From Schizochytrium sp. TIO01 (Eukaryota; Sar; Bigyra; Thraustochytrida; Thraustochytriidae), in contig SMSO01000032.1 of the NCBI GenBank assembly GCA_004764695.1, positions 5,910,668 to 5,974,667 on the forward strand: 64,000 nucleotides of DNA. The letters run 5' to 3'. This document shows, in pieces, positions 44,557 through 53,021 of this stretch (positions within the stretch are counted from its first letter, which is position 1; each line of letters opens with the position of its first letter). A model generated the notes under the pieces. The model did no database searches. It saw only the letters and a list, made by a program, of their open reading frames with translations, and had not been told where the DNA came from. Made by a program: the position numbers and the translations under genes.

Positions 44557-45312
44557 ATGCAATATTACCAACCCAACGACGAAAACTCTCCCTTCGGGAA
44601 ATGCAAGCAAACACCCGAGGAAGAAGCCCTCAACAACCACCTACAACATGCATCCTTCCTTCAACTCGCACGCTACTTCGGAGGTTTCCACAATTGCTCC
44701 GTAAAAAGAGCCATAGACTTCCTACTCACAGCAGCATCCGACTCTCTACTCAGATTCCTACGCTGCCTACACGCAACCAACTTCACCATTAGACTTCAAT
44801 ACATCCGTCAGCAGTTCCCCAGACGCGACTTTGACAACTTCTGCGCAGACTTCAACACCCACCATTTCATAAACGCAATCAAAAACACCATTAAGTCTAC
44901 ACATGAAAAAGTCATCAGCGAACAAGCACGCAACCGTACTCCACTCTCTCTAGCAGCCAGACTTCCACAAATGCCCAAGAAAATGCTCAGAAAGTTCCAT
45001 AGAGACTCCTTCCACCGTTGCTTCTTCAGACTACTCTACCAGACAATCTACTTCGGATTAAGAACATCGGACACCCACCTTAATGCTCTTGTCACCTTAC
45101 TCGATCCTTCCTCGCCCCACTACAAGTTTGCAACACTCATGCAAACCCAAATCGCAACCGACTCCAAGGACCCGCAAAATATCAAACCCCGCTGCATTTA
45201 CCAACAACTAGCACAGACCGTAACCCAAACTGTACTTGCCGATCCTACAAAGCTCTATGTCTCTACATATCAACTCGCCTCTTTTCAACCAGAGACACAA
45301 ATCAAACCTTAA
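44557..45312 (+). CDS. Hypothetical protein, C-rich coding strand
   Basis: 251 aa, ATG at 44557. Basic and helical (LLRFLRCLHATNFTIRLQYI; PKKMLRKFHRDSFHRCFFRL), with no known motif. Its coding strand is strikingly C/A-rich and G-poor, and this composition continues to about 45540. A second frame (45236-45526) overlaps the end and stays open through a T/P/H-rich stretch ending in prolines. This may mark a frameshifted C-terminus, since the other C-biased protein (21127) also ends in a Pro run. Not recognised. Confidence 0.6.
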   Translation: MQYYQPNDENSPFGKCKQTPEEEALNNHLQHASFLQLARYFGGFHNCSVKRAIDFLLTAASDSLLRFLRCLHATNFTIRLQYIRQQFPRRDFDNFCADFNTHHFINAIKNTIKSTHEKVISEQARNRTPLSLAARLPQMPKKMLRKFHRDSFHRCFFRLLYQTIYFGLRTSDTHLNALVTLLDPSSPHYKFATLMQTQIATDSKDPQNIKPRCIYQQLAQTVTQTVLADPTKLYVSTYQLASFQPETQIKP

Positions 45313-45540
45313 AATTAACATACCACCTACCCACCACTCCCTTGAAGTCATCAACAACATCATCATACCCAACACGCCTACTCACCACCCACAACACAAA
45401 GCACAACACCCTATCATAACAACACCTCCACCAATTCATCATTCACCAACACTCACAATAACACCCCTTACACCAGGAGATGACATTCCTTTCTCATGGA
45501 ACATACCCCTATCACCACCTCCATAACCCCTATCAATATA
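45313..45540. other. C-rich open segment after 44557 gene
   Basis: C/A-rich DNA continuing the bias of the preceding gene, open in one frame (45236-45526) from an internal ATG. It may be a frameshifted extension or simply biased non-coding DNA. Confidence 0.35.
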
Positions 45541-45598
45541 TTCTATTCTATCTTCTGATAATAATAATAAAATATTATTATTATTATTATTTTTTATT

Positions 45599-45646
45599 TT
45601 TTTTGTTTGAGAGAAGAGAAGAGAAGAGAAGAGAAGAGGAGAGGGA
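45599..45646. repeat. GAGAA-type microsatellite
   Basis: TTATTATT run then GAGAAGAGAAGAGAAGAG, related to the microsatellite parts of the arrays at 42.2 and 46.7 kb. Confidence 0.85.
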
Positions 45647-45745
45647 GGCTTTGAGTAGAAAAGTTGCCTCTTTGCCTAAACTTTATAAAAATCGATTTTT
45701 ACTTATGCTTCGACCGGTCCAATTCCGCCATCGCGATCTCGAACG

Positions 45746-45769
45746 CTGGGAGACCAGGGAGACTCCCAG
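45746..45769. other. Perfect 7-bp hairpin
   Basis: CTGGGAG, 10-nt loop, CTCCCAG, followed by a T-rich stretch. Possible transcript-end or structural element; no adjacent gene confirms it. No gene between 45541 and 47491 can be supported. Confidence 0.3.
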
Positions 45770-45921
45770 TTGTATTTATAGTTAGTTATGACGTTTTTAT
45801 TTAAAAATTTTACACTAGGAGTCTATATAGGGAAAACCCTAGGAGTATTTTTTTAAAATTCGCGTTTTAATTTTCGGATCCAAATTTCGCTTTTGATAGC
45901 GAAAAGCAACTAGTAATTAGA

Positions 45922-46135
45922 TAGTCAAAACCATAGTAGTAATCAGATGGCTTATTCTGTGGTGAACATTTATTATAAGATATCTAGTCAAAACTATAGT
46001 AATCATCAGGTGTTTTATTCTAGGGTGAACAATGACTATAGGATATCTAGTCCAAACTATAGTAATCATCAGGTGTCTTATTCTAGGGTGAACAATGACT
46101 ATAGGATACCTAGTCAAAACTATAGTAGTTGTTGA
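45922..46135. repeat. 63-bp tandem array, 3.4 units
   Basis: Phase points 45922, 45985, 46048, 46111 (TAGTCAAAACTATAGTA, TATTCTAGGGTGAACA). The frames through it on both strands are repeat artefacts. Confidence 0.93.
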
Positions 46136-46264
46136 GTAGTTTAATCTGTTATTCGAAAGCGAAAATACTAATCACGTGATACGGAGAACCCTAATAGTGC
46201 TATGATAGTTTATTTTGTTCAAATTTACCCGTTTAACGGTGGTTAGTTGAATAAATTATTAAAC

Positions 46265-46545
46265 AAACTTGCTCAGAAGACTTGTTCAGAAGACTTGCTC
46301 AGAAGACTTGCTCAGAATACTTGCACCCTAATAGTCCCTAGGCGCCTTACTCAGAAGACTTGCTCAGAAGACTTGCACCCTAATAGTCCCTGGGCGCCTT
46401 ACTCAGAAGACTTGCTCAGAAGACTTGCACCCTAATAGTCCTTGAGTGCCTTGCTCAGGAAACTTGCTCAGAAAACTTGCACCCTAATAGTCTCTGGGCG
46501 CCTTGCTCAGGAAACTTGCTCAGAAACTTGCCTCCCCCTAAATTA
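46265..46545. repeat. 52-53 bp tandem array
   Basis: Units of CTTGCTCAGAAGACTTG plus CACCCTAATAGTCCCTGGG (phase points 46325, 46378, 46430, 46482), with inner 16-bp subrepeats. Confidence 0.92.
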
Positions 46546-46564
46546 CTTGATCACAATCATATTC

Positions 46565-46690
46565 AGACGAGCAACATGCCCACCCACCATGCCCACTCAA
46601 CAAGTCCACGCAACAAGCCCACACAACAAGCCCACACAACAAGCCCACGCAACAAGCCCACGCAACACGCTCACCTAACATGCCCACGCA
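46565..46690. repeat. CAACAAGCCCA(C) short tandem array
   Basis: About nine irregular ~12-bp units of CACGCAACAAGCC and variants. Confidence 0.85.
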
Positions 46691-46699
46691 ACATATCCT

Positions 46700-46905
46700 A
46701 GCAACTACTCCTCTCTCTCTCTTCTCTTCTCTTCTCTTCTCTATTATTATTATTATTATTATTATTATTTATTTTTTTGTTAAGTATTTATAGAAGAAGG
46801 TAGAAAGAGACAGCCTTATATGCAATTGATAGCAACCCCCGGGTCAAGGGTTCATAGCAACACGCCCTAGCAACTCCTCCCTCTCTCTCTTCTCTTCTCT
46901 CTTAA

Positions 46906-46936
<31 letters not shown>

Positions 46937-47190
46937 TTATTTATTTGTTAAGTAGTAAGAAGGTAGAAAACATATAACCTTATGTGCAATTGATAGCAAC
47001 CCCCGGGTCAAGGGTTCATAGCAACACACCCTAGCAACTCCTCCCTCTCTCTCTCTCTCTTCTCTTCTCTTCTTTCTTAATATTATTATTATTATTATTA
47101 TTTTATTTTTTTGTTAAGTATTTATAGAAGAAGGTAGAAGGAGACAGACTTATATGCAATTGATAGCAACACCCGGGTCAGAGGTCGGTC
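46700..47190. repeat. Three-unit microsatellite-spacer array (inverted)
   Basis: Reverse complement of the 42180-42780 units: CTAGCAACTCCTCCCTCTC, TATTATTATT run, TTTTTTGTTAAGTA, GCAATTGATAGCAACCCCC, GGGTCAAGGGTTCATAGC. The two arrays are inverted about a ~4-kb centre. Confidence 0.9.
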
Positions 47191-47264
47191 TAGTATGGGA
47201 ACATAGGGAATCTGAATGAGTTCTTCGTGTAGTATCTTATACAGTTAGGTGCTAACGTCGTGTC

Positions 47265-47466
47265 TACCCCCCTAATAAAAGCGATAAAAGCGATAAAAGC
47301 GATACCTATTTTTTTTGTGCAAGGGTCACTATCTAGATTTTTTGCGGCGTTTTGGTTTGAAAACCCCGCTCAGCAACCTTTCCTGAATAGTCAAAGTCTT
47401 GTCAGCACTTTGTCATTTGACAAAGTCTTCACAGAACCTAAGACTAAATTGTAATCTACCCCCCTA
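47265..47466 (+). repeat. Dispersed repeat, type A copy 7, with type B remnant
   Basis: Three GCGATAAAA units and a perfect ACTTTGTCA-TT-TGACAAAGT dyad. Its distal TACCCCCCT is followed by CTAAAAGCGCC and a decayed type B body (47480-47560), so it is a composite element. Confidence 0.9.
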
Positions 47467-47491
47467 AAAGCGCCTCTTCTATGGAGAAAAG

Positions 47492-48115
47492 TCACGTTAA
47501 GATGGAGGCCTTTGAGTTTCGGTTTATGAATTTGAATTCTTGTGATTTCCAAATAAAATAAAGTTGAAGAACCATCGTTTGAATATCAGCAACTCCCTTC
47601 ATCCATTCATATGGAATGTCATCATGATAAGCACTCATGATATTACATTCACTTGAACACGGCTCGGTGCGAAACTTAATCAATTTGTTTTTCAACGCTG
47701 GATCATTTATGTTTTTTTCTACCTCTATTACCGAGGCTACACAATGATCTATCTTATGCAAGATAGATCGTAAGATATAATGCTTTGATATGTAGTGACG
47801 GGGCATAATTGTATGAAACATGGGATCCACGATAAAACTTCTAAAGATTATCAAATCCTCACGCGAATAGGGTCCCAATGTTAAAATGATTGCAACAATT
47901 GAAAGGACGAAAGACCTTATAAATGAGAAAGGGTGGAATCCTTCTAAACAAATAATGAGTATGCTATTAATGATTGCTCCACCTACGACTATGTTTGTAG
48001 CTCGAATGGTAGAAGCACGTTGTGCCAATTCTTGCTTTCTAAAAGCACGAGGGTCAAAATCTGGAGAGAAAAATACGCTACAATGCACTGGTATCCCATC
48101 ATACATTGCTGCCAT
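47492..48115 (-). CDS. Membrane-hairpin hypothetical protein with repeat-derived C-terminus
   Basis: 207 aa, ATG at 48115. Two adjacent hydrophobic helices (about 42-57, IVVGGAIINSILIICL, and about 67-81, SFVLSIVAIILTLG) predict a membrane hairpin. The rest is soluble, with Cys and His in DHCVASVIEVEK and TEPCSSECN. The last ~19 residues (KSQEFKFINRNSKASILT) are encoded by sequence homologous to the type B repeat body, so a repeat supplies the present stop. The start is preceded by AAGCAAAC. Function unknown. Confidence 0.62.
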   Translation of the reverse strand: MAAMYDGIPVHCSVFFSPDFDPRAFRKQELAQRASTIRATNIVVGGAIINSILIICLEGFHPFSFIRSFVLSIVAIILTLGPYSREDLIIFRSFIVDPMFHTIMPRHYISKHYILRSILHKIDHCVASVIEVEKNINDPALKNKLIKFRTEPCSSECNIMSAYHDDIPYEWMKGVADIQTMVLQLYFIWKSQEFKFINRNSKASILT

Positions 48116-48212
48116 GTTTGCTTATGCTCTTAATTTCGGGTTTGCCTGGACTGCGTTGACTCATCAAGTATGTTCGATAAAAGCCAGCAAGCGCACACAC
48201 TTTTCTACAAAT

Positions 48213-48660
48213 CAAGTATCTTCGAGAAGAGTTCTCGCGTTCAACGAATGTTCCCAGAAAACGATTGATTGCGAGAAGAGTCCTCAGGTTCAACGAATGT
48301 TCCCAGAAAACGATTGATTGCGAGAAGAGTCCTCAGGTTCAACGAATGTTCCCAGAAAACGATTGATTGCGAGAAGAGTCCTCAGGTTCAACGAATGTTC
48401 CCAGAAAACGATTGATTGCGAGAAGAGTCCTCAGGTTCAACGAATGTTCCCAGAAAACGATTGATTGTGAGAAGAGTCTTAAGGTTCAGTTGAGGAACGA
48501 ATCTTCCGAAGAGCCGTAAGGTTCGGTTGAGGAACATTCGTTCTGAAGAGTTCTAAGGTTCAACAAATGTTCCGAAGAGCCGTAAGGTTCAGTTGAGGAA
48601 CGAATCTTCCGAAGAGTCCTAAGGTTCAACGACTGTTCCTGGAACACGAATAGCATTCGC
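48213..48660. repeat. 49-bp tandem array with TTCnnGAA-like units
   Basis: Five units of exact 49-bp period (phase points 48262, 48311, 48360, 48409, 48458) with GTTCAACGAATGTTCCCAG and CGATTGATTGCGAGAAGAG. Degenerate units follow (GAGGAACGAATCTTCCGAAG, GAGGAACATTCG). Not CRISPR: no unique spacers. 48661-48805 holds no feature. Confidence 0.92.
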
Positions 48661-48805
48661 TAAAGTATGCTTAGAATACTCTCGGGCATGATTGATTGCG
48701 AAACGTTTTTGCGACGTATGTTCGAGGACAATATTCTGACATCGGGAAAATAATATAGTATCTCGGATAAATTATCCTCTACCTCGGGTAAACAAACTTC
48801 CCCGA

Positions 48806-49095
48806 TACCCCCCTAATAAAAGCGATAAAAGCGATAAAAGCGATAAAAGCGATACCTATTTTTTTTGTGCAAGGGTCACTATCTAGATTTTCTGCAGAGA
48901 AAAGTCACTTTAATATGGGGGAGTCAGAGTTTTGGGTTGAGAATTTGAATTTTTAGTTTCCCCGAACCTAAAATCGCATGTTTATTCTACCCCCCTCATA
49001 TTATCGCATAATTAACTTTTGGGCAAGTGGGTCAACCCCTGGGTAGGTACCCAGGTCTCTTTGTGATTATCAAATTACTACAAGTTTAATATTAG
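48806..49095 (+). repeat. Dispersed repeat, type B copy 3
   Basis: Begins TACCCCCCTAATAAAAGCG, has four units, then CAGAGAAAAGTCACTTTAA, GGTTGAGAATTTGAATTTT and TTTATTCTACCCCCC, then a diverged extended part ending TACTACAAGTTTAATATT. Confidence 0.9.
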
Positions 49096-49109
49096 TAAAA
49101 AAAACGCAG

Positions 49110-49167
49110 AGCAAAACCAAAACTCGGACACAGCAAAACCAAAACTTGAACCCAGCAATCCCAAAAC
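49110..49167 (+). promoter_or_regulatory. Three-copy AGCAAAACCAAAAC cluster
   Basis: AGCAAAACCAAAAC at 49110 and 49132, and AGCAATCCCAAAAC at 49154: exact 22-bp spacing, about two DNA turns. They lie 26-84 bp upstream of ATG 49194. Confidence 0.68.
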
Positions 49168-49193
49168 TTCAACTCAGTAAATCCTTAAAGACT

Positions 49194-49886
49194 ATGCAGG
49201 TAGCCACTGTCACCCCCGTTGTCATTGACCTTACAGGTGGTACGGTATCGGCTATGAGTTCGCCTACGTCAGAGCCTATCGACTTGACTAGTGACTCGGA
49301 AGACGACTACGATGAGTACTCTAGTTGCGCAGAGGAGAGTGCGGATGCTAGTGCCCCGAAACGCGCCATTGACTGTGCCGTTTACCCTGATCCTACGCCT
49401 GCCAAGCGTATGCGCCTTGTCGAGGCTGATAACAGGAGCTGCATCCCTGTTTCTGAATTGCTAGCGCGTGTTAACCAGTATCTGCCCCACGGGATTCGCA
49501 AGACAGATGCTTACAATCAAGCCTTGGAGCAAGACGAGCAGGTGGTCCGTTGCGCGGTTGCTTATGGTAGAAATACATCTCGGAGCTTTTCAATCATTAC
49601 CGATACGCATGCCATTTACATGGCTTTTTTGATTGTCTACCATGCGTCTTCTAACGACGATTTCGCCAAGCTGTTTTGGTCCCTTCTGGGTGGAGATAAA
49701 TGGATTACGCGCGGTGAGTTTGACGAAATGCTCGCACTGGCAGGGTCAGACTCAAGCATCGGCTTCGCCTTGGAGTTGGCAAAGTATTTAGTTGCAAACA
49801 AGATTGCCCCTGAAAACAGCGACTTTGAAACCATTCTTTCATATACCATGAAGTGGGTTATCGCAATTGAGAACTTACAAGAATAA
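49194..49886 (+). CDS. Orphan protein with two SUMO-interaction motifs
   Basis: ATG 49194 is chosen because the longer TTG frame runs through the upstream motif cluster; this gives 230 aa. The N-terminus carries PVVIDLTGG (about 8-16) and SEPIDLTSDSEDDYDEY (about 26-42). Both fit the SUMO-interaction consensus of a short hydrophobic core followed by acidic residues and phosphorylatable serines. A basic cluster (PAKRMRLVEAD) may be a nuclear signal. Residues about 85-230 form a helical orphan domain (VSELLARVNQYL; AIYMAFLIVYHA; ALELAKYLVANK). A nuclear, SUMO-binding host-interaction protein is the working inference. Confidence 0.72.
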   Translation: MQVATVTPVVIDLTGGTVSAMSSPTSEPIDLTSDSEDDYDEYSSCAEESADASAPKRAIDCAVYPDPTPAKRMRLVEADNRSCIPVSELLARVNQYLPHGIRKTDAYNQALEQDEQVVRCAVAYGRNTSRSFSIITDTHAIYMAFLIVYHASSNDDFAKLFWSLLGGDKWITRGEFDEMLALAGSDSSIGFALELAKYLVANKIAPENSDFETILSYTMKWVIAIENLQE

Positions 49887-49908
49887 TAATAAAGTAAATC
49901 ATTAAGAA

Positions 49909-49922
49909 TACAAACCCCTAAT
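49909..49922 (+). promoter_or_regulatory. Upstream motif ACAAACCCCTAAT
   Basis: Copy of the CCCCT form ending 3 bp before the ITPase ATG. Confidence 0.55.
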
Positions 49923-49925
49923 CCA

Positions 49926-50477
49926 ATGATTGTGACTTTCATTACCGGAAATCCTCAAAAACTTGCTGAGGCTCGCGCCCTCCTGGGTCCCACGTTTGAG
50001 CTACGCCACGAAAATGTGGACTTGCCAGAGTTTCAAGGTGAGCCAGAGTATGTTGCGATAGAGAAGTGCAAGATTGCCCAGCAACGAATCAAACAAGGTC
50101 CAGTGCTAGTTGAGGATACTAGCTTGTGCTTCAATGCGCTTGGCGAACTCCCTGGTGTGTACATTAAGTGGTTTAATGAAAAGATTGGTCACCAAGGTTT
50201 ATACAATTTGCTTATGCCTTATGAGGATAAATCGGCGTTTGCACAATGCATTTTCGCATTTAGTAAAGGGCCGGGTGCCGTTGTTCAAACATTTTCGGGG
50301 CGTACCAGTGGCGAAATTGTGCCTCCTCGCGGCCTTGGTGGTTTTGGGTGGGACCCTATATTTCAACCAAGCGGTTATGATAAAACTTACGCTGAAATGG
50401 ACAAGATGACTAAAAACAAAATTTCGCATAGATTTAAAGCGCTGGAAAGTCTCAAGGGAAGCCTATATATTAATTGA
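49926..50477 (+). CDS. ITPA: Inosine/xanthosine triphosphate pyrophosphatase (HAM1/ITPA family)
   Basis: 183 aa, full length for the family (about 180-200). Family hallmarks visible: the N-terminal [10 protein letters not shown] (about 7-16), [13 protein letters not shown] (60-72), PGVYIKWF (76-83), [12 protein letters not shown] (137-148), [14 protein letters not shown] (153-166). The enzyme converts ITP, dITP and XTP to monophosphates plus pyrophosphate and keeps deaminated purines out of nucleic acids. Together with the dUTPase in this window it forms a nucleotide-pool sanitation set. The reading is collinear with eukaryotic ITPA, so host acquisition is plausible. The next gene follows within 30 bp on the same strand. 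Confidence 0.96.
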   Translation: MIVTFITGNPQKLAEARALLGPTFELRHENVDLPEFQGEPEYVAIEKCKIAQQRIKQGPVLVEDTSLCFNALGELPGVYIKWFNEKIGHQGLYNLLMPYEDKSAFAQCIFAFSKGPGAVVQTFSGRTSGEIVPPRGLGGFGWDPIFQPSGYDKTYAEMDKMTKNKISHRFKALESLKGSLYIN

Positions 50478-50484
50478 CAATAGA

Positions 50485-50498
50485 TGCAAACCCCAAAT
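50485..50498 (+). promoter_or_regulatory. Upstream motif TGCAAACCCCAAAT
   Basis: Copy of the motif 3 bp before ATG 50502. An earlier in-frame ATG (50484) overlaps it, so 50502 is the more likely start. Confidence 0.5.
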
Positions 50499-50501
50499 AC
50501 A

Positions 50502-51116
50502 ATGAAAAACCCTGCTTTTGCAGAGTCTGAATTGGACTTTGTACGATTAGTGAATGCGGCAAGTAAGTTCGAAAATGTTGGTACCTCTCTTATGTATCAA
50601 GGAGCATCGGTTATCACATCAGCGTTTATTCGTAAGGCTTGCTATGAATCCGGCATTGTGAAACGTGAACAGGAAATTAAAAGCGCAAAAGTCGTTGTTC
50701 TCAACGTATTCGATATAAATAAAGTTCCGAAGGATCAAGCTTTTGAGGTTAATGACCAATTGCACAAGTCTATGGAAAAATTGGCCGAGATCTTTGGAGG
50801 TAAAGAAAAACTCATTGAAGATTTAGATTTCTTAGAGGAGCTTAGATTGTGTTCCAGTCATTTATATGAAGATTCAACTATTTGTTTCTTGAAATTATTG
50901 AAAGGATACGTTCATAATGACACTAGTGATTTTTATTCCAAATTTGAAGAATACAAGCGGGCATATGAAAAGCTTATTGTTATCGACGAACGAAATGGTG
51001 ACATACCTAAAGTGAATACATTAATAAACTTTGAGCACATGATGGCTATTTCGTCAAAGTTAGTAAAGAACGGTTACGTATTGTTAGAATATCCAGATGC
51101 TGATAGTAATAAATGA
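50502..51116 (+). CDS. Hypothetical protein, 204 aa
   Basis: In-frame ATGs occur at 50484 and 50502. The second lies 3 bp behind a motif copy, the same spacing as in the ITPase gene, and is preferred. Soluble, helical and mildly acidic (VNDQLHKSMEKLAEIFG; FYSKFEEYKRAYEKLIVID). No domain recognised. It follows the ITPase closely on the same strand and converges with the small gene at 51124, with only 7 bases between stops. Confidence 0.65.
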   Translation: MKNPAFAESELDFVRLVNAASKFENVGTSLMYQGASVITSAFIRKACYESGIVKREQEIKSAKVVVLNVFDINKVPKDQAFEVNDQLHKSMEKLAEIFGGKEKLIEDLDFLEELRLCSSHLYEDSTICFLKLLKGYVHNDTSDFYSKFEEYKRAYEKLIVIDERNGDIPKVNTLINFEHMMAISSKLVKNGYVLLEYPDADSNK

Positions 51117-51123
51117 TATAAAA

Positions 51124-51438
51124 TTAATCTTTAAAAGGTCTTAAGAATTCTTCTACAATTCGAATAGCCTCAAATCGTGGGCTTCGATCAATCAATTCGA
51201 CCACACCTATGGAATCAAAAAAGCAACTTTCTACTTGATCAAATGCCAACATGTGTGTAATAATTTCTTCAATATCATCAGTCAATGATTGCTGATCAGC
51301 GATTGACTCCAATTTCCTAAAGTGAAACATAGCTATAGGTTGATCCTTAAAGTTGAATGAACTACAATTTTGTAGTCTCTGCATGATATTCATCTTACAT
51401 TTGAGTCGTGTAGATAGTTCAAGTACCGGTACCTTCAT
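51124..51438 (-). CDS. Small hypothetical protein, 104 aa
   Basis: ATG at 51438. Soluble, mixed composition, with basic N-terminus (STRLKCKMNIMQRLQN) and acidic middle (LTDDIEEIITHML). No domain recognised. The upstream motif (51464-51477) overlaps the stop of the preceding gene, which suggests its own promoter despite a gap of only 26 bp. Confidence 0.55.
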   Translation of the reverse strand: MKVPVLELSTRLKCKMNIMQRLQNCSSFNFKDQPIAMFHFRKLESIADQQSLTDDIEEIITHMLAFDQVESCFFDSIGVVELIDRSPRFEAIRIVEEFLRPFKD

Positions 51439-51463
51439 CTCTTATAATTAATCTGATTCACCA

Positions 51464-51477
51464 ATTAGGGGTTTGTA
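51464..51477 (-). promoter_or_regulatory. Motif TACAAACCCCTAAT overlapping a stop codon
   Basis: Spans the final codons and TAA of the 51465 gene (NTNP stop) and lies 25 bp upstream of ATG 51438. Confidence 0.5.
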
Positions 51478-52976
51478 TTCAAAATGTCGTGAGGTGGATC
51501 ATGAGGTAATTCGAATGGTGGTGCAGGGGGAAGGCCTAAGTTCGCGAGTAGTGTCATATAACATAACATAAACTTGTTAAGTTCTGCTTCAAAACCACTA
51601 CCGTTTATATTTTCGTGTGCAGAATTAGTGATTCTGATCATGTCATCATACATTTTTTTCGCACTCGACATATTGATTCCTTGTATGATTTCATTTGCTT
51701 GATTGCTTAGTCTTATCATAGTTATCAGTGCATCACTGCGTGATCGATTGGTTCCCGTGTTGTTCCCTGGAATATCCATATCTGTTCCCCTGGCATTCTC
51801 ATTTTCTACCCGCTTTCGTTTGTTTATTCCATTTTTAATACTCTCTTCATTTTTTTTAATCCTTTTAATTTCCCGATAAATTAAGTCCCATATATAAGCG
51901 CGCATTACCATTGTTCTGGTACCCTTGATTGGTTTTTTCGAATCAGGAGAATCAGGAAAATCAGGACTATCCTTATTTGTCCGCTTAATAATATCGATTG
52001 CATTTGTTTCGTTTTCATTGAAAAGTTCAAACCAAAATACAATACTCGTGGACGAACTACTATCAAAATGTCTCAAAAGATCATTGTTAAGATTAATAAA
52101 ACCATCGACCTTAACTTTGCATTTTTTCGCATAATTTTGGAGATTCCGAATACGTGCTTTTAAATAATACAATAATGTGTCGTAGAGTAGTTTTTTCGTA
52201 GAATTGTATTTTGACTCTGTAATGACATTACTATTATCTTCCAAAAATTGGATAATAGATTTTTTAGACTCTTCATTTAATTCAACGTCACGTAAGTTTG
52301 ATGTTATTTCTAATTCTAAATCACCCTGTACTCGGTTAACCAAATCGTAGATTTTTTTACCATCATCTTCGATATCATCTTCGCTATTATCTCCGTTAGC
52401 ATCTGTGTCAGCATCTGCGTTAGCATCTGCGTTAGCATCTGCGTTAGCATCTGCATTGGACTGAATCTGATTGGTAATCTTAAACGCTTCGTACAAGTGC
52501 CAAAGTACATTGAGCTTCTTCAACTGAGTGAGCATCCGGTTCGTTCTCTTTTGGAGGTGTGCAAGATGTTGTTTCTTCATAGTTCCAAGCAGTTTCTTGA
52601 GAAACTTTTTCTCGTACCTCTGAAATAGCTGTGTTCTACTTTCAATGTCTGCATCGGTTAGGAAGGTGACCTGGTTCTTATCCTTGGCGAAACCTTTCAG
52701 CGCAGCTTCCATTTTTGGAATATATTTCGCTCCGTCCGGGTCTATATCATGATACTCTCTGCATTCGCGGAACCTTTCTCTGATATCGGCGACGATCTCT
52801 CTTCGGATTGTTTCGCGGTATTTCTTAACATTTTCTGGTGCCCCTTCGAGCCTCATCAAGTGCTTCAATGCCTGAATCACCTTTTCTGGAAGTCTGCCTT
52901 GGGATAGTGGGTAAATTTCATCTCCCCATTTGAACTTCAATAGATGACGAAGTCTGGTTTGATATTCGGACGACAT
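51465..52976 (-). CDS. Hypothetical protein with NADA repeats
   Basis: In-frame ATGs at 52997 and 52976; I prefer 52976 (MSSEYQTRLRH) because an ATTATA stretch just precedes it, as at the methyltransferase gene. 503 aa. The N-terminal ~180 residues are strongly basic and helical (FLKKLLGTMKKQHLAHLQKR). Then comes a low-complexity NADANADANADA tract encoded by an 18-bp repeat (about 52385-52460) leading into an acidic SEDDIEDDG. The remaining ~300 residues are helical, with another disordered Asn/Arg-rich part (NKRKRVENENARGTD). Probably nucleic-acid associated, by charge only. Not recognised. Confidence 0.68.
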   Translation of the reverse strand: MSSEYQTRLRHLLKFKWGDEIYPLSQGRLPEKVIQALKHLMRLEGAPENVKKYRETIRREIVADIRERFRECREYHDIDPDGAKYIPKMEAALKGFAKDKNQVTFLTDADIESRTQLFQRYEKKFLKKLLGTMKKQHLAHLQKRTNRMLTQLKKLNVLWHLYEAFKITNQIQSNADANADANADANADADTDANGDNSEDDIEDDGKKIYDLVNRVQGDLELEITSNLRDVELNEESKKSIIQFLEDNSNVITESKYNSTKKLLYDTLLYYLKARIRNLQNYAKKCKVKVDGFINLNNDLLRHFDSSSSTSIVFWFELFNENETNAIDIIKRTNKDSPDFPDSPDSKKPIKGTRTMVMRAYIWDLIYREIKRIKKNEESIKNGINKRKRVENENARGTDMDIPGNNTGTNRSRSDALITMIRLSNQANEIIQGINMSSAKKMYDDMIRITNSAHENINGSGFEAELNKFMLCYMTLLANLGLPPAPPFELPHDPPHDILNTNP

Positions 52977-53021
52977 TATAATCCTACTTACATACATCGA
53001 ACAAAGTGTTTTTAAGATATG

